A DNA stretch of 8,167 nt from Candidatus Poseidoniaceae archaeon (GTDB taxonomy: Archaea; Thermoplasmatota; Poseidoniia; Poseidoniales; Poseidoniaceae): the NCBI GenBank assembly GCA_013330765.1, contig DUHU01000254.1, positions 935 through 9,101 on the forward strand, written 5' to 3'. Position 1 is the first letter of the stretch, and each line of letters starts with the position of its first letter. Below, one piece after another: positions 5,502 through 8,167 of this stretch. A program made the position numbers and the translations under genes. The notes beneath the pieces were generated by a model, which was not told where the DNA came from, ran no database searches, and saw nothing but the letters and a program-made list of their open reading frames with translations.

Positions 5502-7496
5502 TCAAAAGGCGTCGAGGATCGAGGCGAAGACCGCCTTGGCAGGCCCTTCTGAACGCTCAACCAAACGACGCACGATGAGTTCAGGCGTGCTGCGGGCCAA
5601 GTGGTTCCTGCGTGGCGTGCGGTCCACGATGAGTTCCAGATGTTCGTCCAAGCCACGTGCCTCGATGCCGTCGATGCGCAGGTCGTCACGTCCGGTTGCC
5701 TCGATGATGGCGGGGGCCAAGTGAGTGACGAGGACCATGGAGGTGTCCGGATGGGCCTCAGCCGCGAGCAGCATGCCGGCAATGATGCGGGCACCTGCAC
5801 CCGGTTCGGTGATGGCTTCCAACTCGTCGGCAAGGATGAGCTTGGACGTCGGGTCGCTGACGACCTCGGCGAGGTCGACCAGCGTCTGTTCGAGCGCTCC
5901 GGCCGACTGGGTGCCGCCCGCTTTGGCCAGCACCTGCAGGTGCTTGACGCGGCCCACGCGTGCTTCTGCTGCCGGCACGGGCAGGCCCATGTGGGCAAGG
6001 ATGCAGGTGAAGCCAAGCAGTTCGAGCAGGGTGGTCTTGCCACCGCTGTTGGCACCGGTCAGCAAGGCCACGGTTTGTCGGTCGCCTTCGTCGGCCGAGC
6101 GGCCGACGCCGTAGGTGACGGGGTCCGGCTCAATGCCGAGCAGCGGATGCCGTCCTTCGACGACGACCAAGCCGTGTTCGACCATCGTCGGCCGCACGCA
6201 GCGGTGCGCCTCGGACCAGCGGGCCACAGACAGCCATTGGTCGAGTTCAACCATCGCCTCGATGGCGTCCGCGCAGACCTCGCGCAAGGGGGCAAGCGCA
6301 CCAGAGAGGCGCAGCAGTTCCGCGGCCTCGTCTGCAGCGATGCGACGTTCCAGGTCTTCGACGAGCAGATCGACTTCCTTCCGGTCGATTTTCAGCGGCC
6401 AACCGTCCTTGAACAAACGCTGCGGCATGCGCAGCCCGGTTCCATTGAGCAGTTCGGACAGGGCCATGTTCGCTTCCTCGATGGCGCTCTCGATGGCCTC
6501 GGTCGTCGCGGCACGCAAGCGTCGTTGGAGGCCGGCACCGTTGGCCAACGCGTCGAGCATGTCGGCGCCGCTCAGGGCCAATTGGGCTTCGCCCATGGCT
6601 TCCTCAACCCGCTCACGGACCTGCTTTTCCAGTTGCTTGATGGTCGGCCATAGTCGGTCCGCCACGTCGTGAAGAAGGTCAGGATCGCCGTTGTCTCCGA
6701 TGTCGTGGAGCAACGCCTCGAGGTCCTCAAGGTCGTCCATCATCGGCGCGAGGCGCTCCAAGACTTCGTCTGCACCCTTGACGGCCTGCATCGACGGCCA
6801 ACGCTGGACCAGGTCCGCCACGAGGCCGAGCAGCGTGGCGTTGGTGCGGAACCATGCAAGGGTCGCCTCGGGCAGCGCCATCGCGTCGACGGCGTCCTCG
6901 GGCAAGACCAGCCAGCCGTCGGGAGCGTCGAGCGGTGCGCCTTCGCCGATCCAACTGACCTGCTTGAAGACGCGATAATCGCGCCACGTCTCGTCAGCAC
7001 CCGGCGTCAACACACGGCACTGCTTGGCCAGTTCAGGTCGGTCTTGCAAGGTCACGACCACGCGGTCGTGGCGTCCGGTCGGGCTGCGTGGTCGAGCGAG
7101 ACCTTTCCATGCCTCGGCCAACCCTTGGACCGCATCAGAGGCGGCCAGGGCACGCGCGGCATCGACGGTGTCCCAGCGTGATTCTGGGTTTTGGATGGGC
7201 GTGAGCAAGGCCAAGCGTTCACGCGAAGCCGCGCAAGCAGCGTGTTGACGAATGTCTTCGATGAGTTGCGCGTGCAACTTCTCCGCCTCGCGGGTCGCGA
7301 GGAAACCGCCGTCGTCGCCGCTGGCAGCGCGCGCAAGGGCCAATGCGCGCTTCGGAGAAACGCCGTTGACCGACGCAATGCGTGAGATATCACCGGACTG
7401 CAGTGCGGCCATCGCGGCGTCTTCGCCGTCGAAGTGCTCGCGGAGCTTGTCGGCCAGCTTTTGTCCGAGACCAGGGACCCGTTCAAGCGCCATCAT
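5502..7496 (-). CDS. MutS-family ATPase with N-terminal helix-hairpin-helix (archaeal MutS-like)
   Basis: About 664 residues. An N-terminal helix-hairpin-helix DNA-binding unit (VPGLGQKLADKL at 7-18, second hairpin near VNGVS at 43-47) is followed by a helical core with coiled-coil character and a MutS ATPase domain. That domain shows RHP (449-451), Walker A GANSGGKT (481-488, K487), a TQSAGALEQTL segment in the signature region, Walker B with D557-E558 (LILADELEA) and H592 in LVTHL. I see no mismatch-recognition domain I and no C-terminal Smr nuclease domain, so it is neither a classical MutS nor a bacterial MutS2. It fits the archaeal COG1193-type group, some members of which are called MutS5. 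A role in handling branched or recombining DNA is inference. Start: the frame is open to the preceding gene's stop; TTG 7502, ATG 7496 and ATG 7493 are possible. I chose ATG 7496 because a GTGGA element lies 9 bases upstream. The GNAT gene is 15 bases away. Confidence 0.87.
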   Translation of the reverse strand: MMALERVPGLGQKLADKLREHFDGEDAAMAALQSGDISRIASVNGVSPKRALALARAASGDDGGFLATREAEKLHAQLIEDIRQHAACAASRERLALLTPIQNPESRWDTVDAARALAASDAVQGLAEAWKGLARPRSPTGRHDRVVVTLQDRPELAKQCRVLTPGADETWRDYRVFKQVSWIGEGAPLDAPDGWLVLPEDAVDAMALPEATLAWFRTNATLLGLVADLVQRWPSMQAVKGADEVLERLAPMMDDLEDLEALLHDIGDNGDPDLLHDVADRLWPTIKQLEKQVRERVEEAMGEAQLALSGADMLDALANGAGLQRRLRAATTEAIESAIEEANMALSELLNGTGLRMPQRLFKDGWPLKIDRKEVDLLVEDLERRIAADEAAELLRLSGALAPLREVCADAIEAMVELDQWLSVARWSEAHRCVRPTMVEHGLVVVEGRHPLLGIEPDPVTYGVGRSADEGDRQTVALLTGANSGGKTTLLELLGFTCILAHMGLPVPAAEARVGRVKHLQVLAKAGGTQSAGALEQTLVDLAEVVSDPTSKLILADELEAITEPGAGARIIAGMLLAAEAHPDTSMVLVTHLAPAIIEATGRDDLRIDGIEARGLDEHLELIVDRTPRRNHLARSTPELIVRRLVERSEGPAKAVFASILDAF

Positions 7497-7511
7497 GGGC
7501 AAAAATCCACG

Positions 7512-8003
7512 TCAACGGTTCTTGAGGTTGCCCTTCCTGAGCAGCATGGTCACCGATTTCGTCTCGTGGTGAAGGACGCCCACCTCGACGAACTCGAACC
7601 GCGCATGAAAGCGCATTGAGCCGGGGTTTGGAGGATTCAGATTCACTTCTGCGGCGATTGGAACGTGGTGTTCGGTCGAGTACGACACGACCGCTCGATA
7701 CAAGGCGGCCCCAAGGCCTTGGTTCCTTGAATCGGTGGCGACGGCCACCCGATCGACGTAGATGAAGCCGTCATACCTCGCGTTGAACCACGCGTAGTTC
7801 AGGCTTCCATAGTCGGCCTGAGGTGGGAGGCAGATGACGAATCCCAACAGCACGTCGTCAGAAAAGGCCCCGCGGGCGAAGGAAGACACGTTGAGGAGGT
7901 GCCCCATCTCGTCTTCGGATACCTTGCCCGTGCCGGGCAAGCCCTGCTCGTTGATCGACCACATGGCCTGCAGATGCTCGCGCGTCAAGTGGCGAATCTG
8001 CAT
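7512..8003 (-). CDS. GNAT-family N-acetyltransferase (COG3818-like)
   Basis: A 163-residue single-domain GNAT protein, starting at ATG 8001-8003. The acetyl-CoA binding motif A is clear: a VDRVAVA strand (83-89) followed by RNQGLG (93-98), the family's Q/RxxGxG/A loop. The segments NARYDGFIYVDRV and EVNLNPPNPGS (119-129) followed by FHARFEF match the pattern I know from predicted acetyltransferases of the COG3818 type, which are usually of about this size. The substrate (protein N-terminus, amino acid or small amine) is unknown. The frame is open upstream to the stop of the preceding gene at 8052-8054, but no other ATG or GTG in that 48-base gap is in frame. No clear Shine-Dalgarno element precedes it. 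It is probably co-transcribed with the MutS-like gene 15 bases downstream. Confidence 0.85.
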   Translation of the reverse strand: MQIRHLTREHLQAMWSINEQGLPGTGKVSEDEMGHLLNVSSFARGAFSDDVLLGFVICLPPQADYGSLNYAWFNARYDGFIYVDRVAVATDSRNQGLGAALYRAVVSYSTEHHVPIAAEVNLNPPNPGSMRFHARFEFVEVGVLHHETKSVTMLLRKGNLKNR

Positions 8004-8051
8004 GGCTGCGTGTGCACGGCCCGAGACTTGAATGGAACCCTTTGGGATGAA

Positions 8052-8167
8052 TCAGGCGGCAAGGGTCTGGTTCCAGACCTCGCTCATTTCGTCGTGGTTG
8101 GTCCAGATGCCCTTGCGGTCGAACTCGATGTTTCCGTTGGCGTCGACGTAGAAGATGTGTGGAATGC
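8052..8167 (-). CDS. Probable thioredoxin-fold protein, C-terminal end (5' truncated by window)
   Basis: Reading from the window edge on the minus strand gives 37 residues, beginning IPHIFYVDANGNIEF and ending WNQTLAA, with TGA at 8052-8054. The IPHIFYVDANGNI segment resembles the cis-proline loop and following strand of TlpA/redoxin-type thioredoxin-fold proteins (x-P-h-x-h-h-h-D-x-x-G-x-I). A C-terminal helix follows, as expected. The active-site cysteines would lie beyond the window, so the function, and whether the protein is secreted, cannot be judged. It lies 48 bases upstream of the GNAT gene in the same orientation and may head the same transcript. With so few residues the family call is tentative, but the reading frame as coding sequence is likely. 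Confidence 0.55.
   Translation of the reverse strand, partial: IPHIFYVDANGNIEFDRKGIWTNHDEMSEVWNQTLAA

Noticed and set aside
5506..5537. Possible terminator hairpin after the peptidase stop (AAGGCG with CGCCTT)
   Set aside because: Only 6 paired bases with a 20-base loop, no T-run, and it lies inside the end of the MutS-like coding sequence; likely chance.
5601..6653. A 350-codon open frame on the plus strand opposite the MutS-like gene
   Set aside because: It is antisense to a gene with clear Walker A, Walker B and RHP motifs. Its translation has no recognisable domain and a composition typical of the complement of GC-rich coding sequence.

Overview
The window reads as a compact, GC-rich archaeal chromosome segment. 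The best guess is a marine Euryarchaeota/Thermoplasmatota member of the Marine Group II (Poseidoniales) type. The clues are an archaeal-style MutS-family ATPase with an N-terminal helix-hairpin-helix, a large surface protein with a C-terminal membrane anchor, a lipobox-bearing secreted peptidase, very short intergenic gaps and frequent GTG starts. This placement is inference; no rRNA or other decisive marker is present. I see no tRNA, rRNA, CRISPR array, insertion sequence or prophage gene, and no gene-free stretch above 300 bases.

Layout, left to right: (1) the 3' end of cysteinyl-tRNA synthetase (+, 1-570). (2) A large secreted, membrane-anchored amidohydrolase with an N-terminal lamin-tail domain (-, 571-3135). 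(3) A 103-base divergent intergenic region (3136-3238) holding a 12-base perfect palindrome. (4) A two-gene plus-strand unit: a thioredoxin with an unusual cysteine-bearing tail (3239-3679), then a lipoprotein X-Pro dipeptidyl-peptidase/CocE-like serine hydrolase (3699-5501). (5) A minus-strand unit, read right to left: the end of a probable thioredoxin-fold protein (8052-8167), a GNAT acetyltransferase (7512-8003) and an HhH-MutS-like ATPase (5502-7496).

Two themes stand out. The first is extracytoplasmic breakdown of organic matter: two exported hydrolases, one tethered by a C-terminal transmembrane helix and one probably by a lipid, sit on either side of a shared divergent promoter region, with a thioredoxin co-transcribed with the peptidase. 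The second is a DNA-maintenance/housekeeping unit (GNAT plus MutS-like). Both convergent junctions (570/571 and 5501/5502) have zero spacer, and the two abutting stop codons form the same palindrome, TGATCA.

Most of the content is recognisable. The least ordinary items are the lamin-tail/amidohydrolase/TM/acidic-tail architecture, the CCxxxxC tail of the thioredoxin, and the back-to-back stop codons. I do not see convincing evidence of a wholly new multi-gene system.
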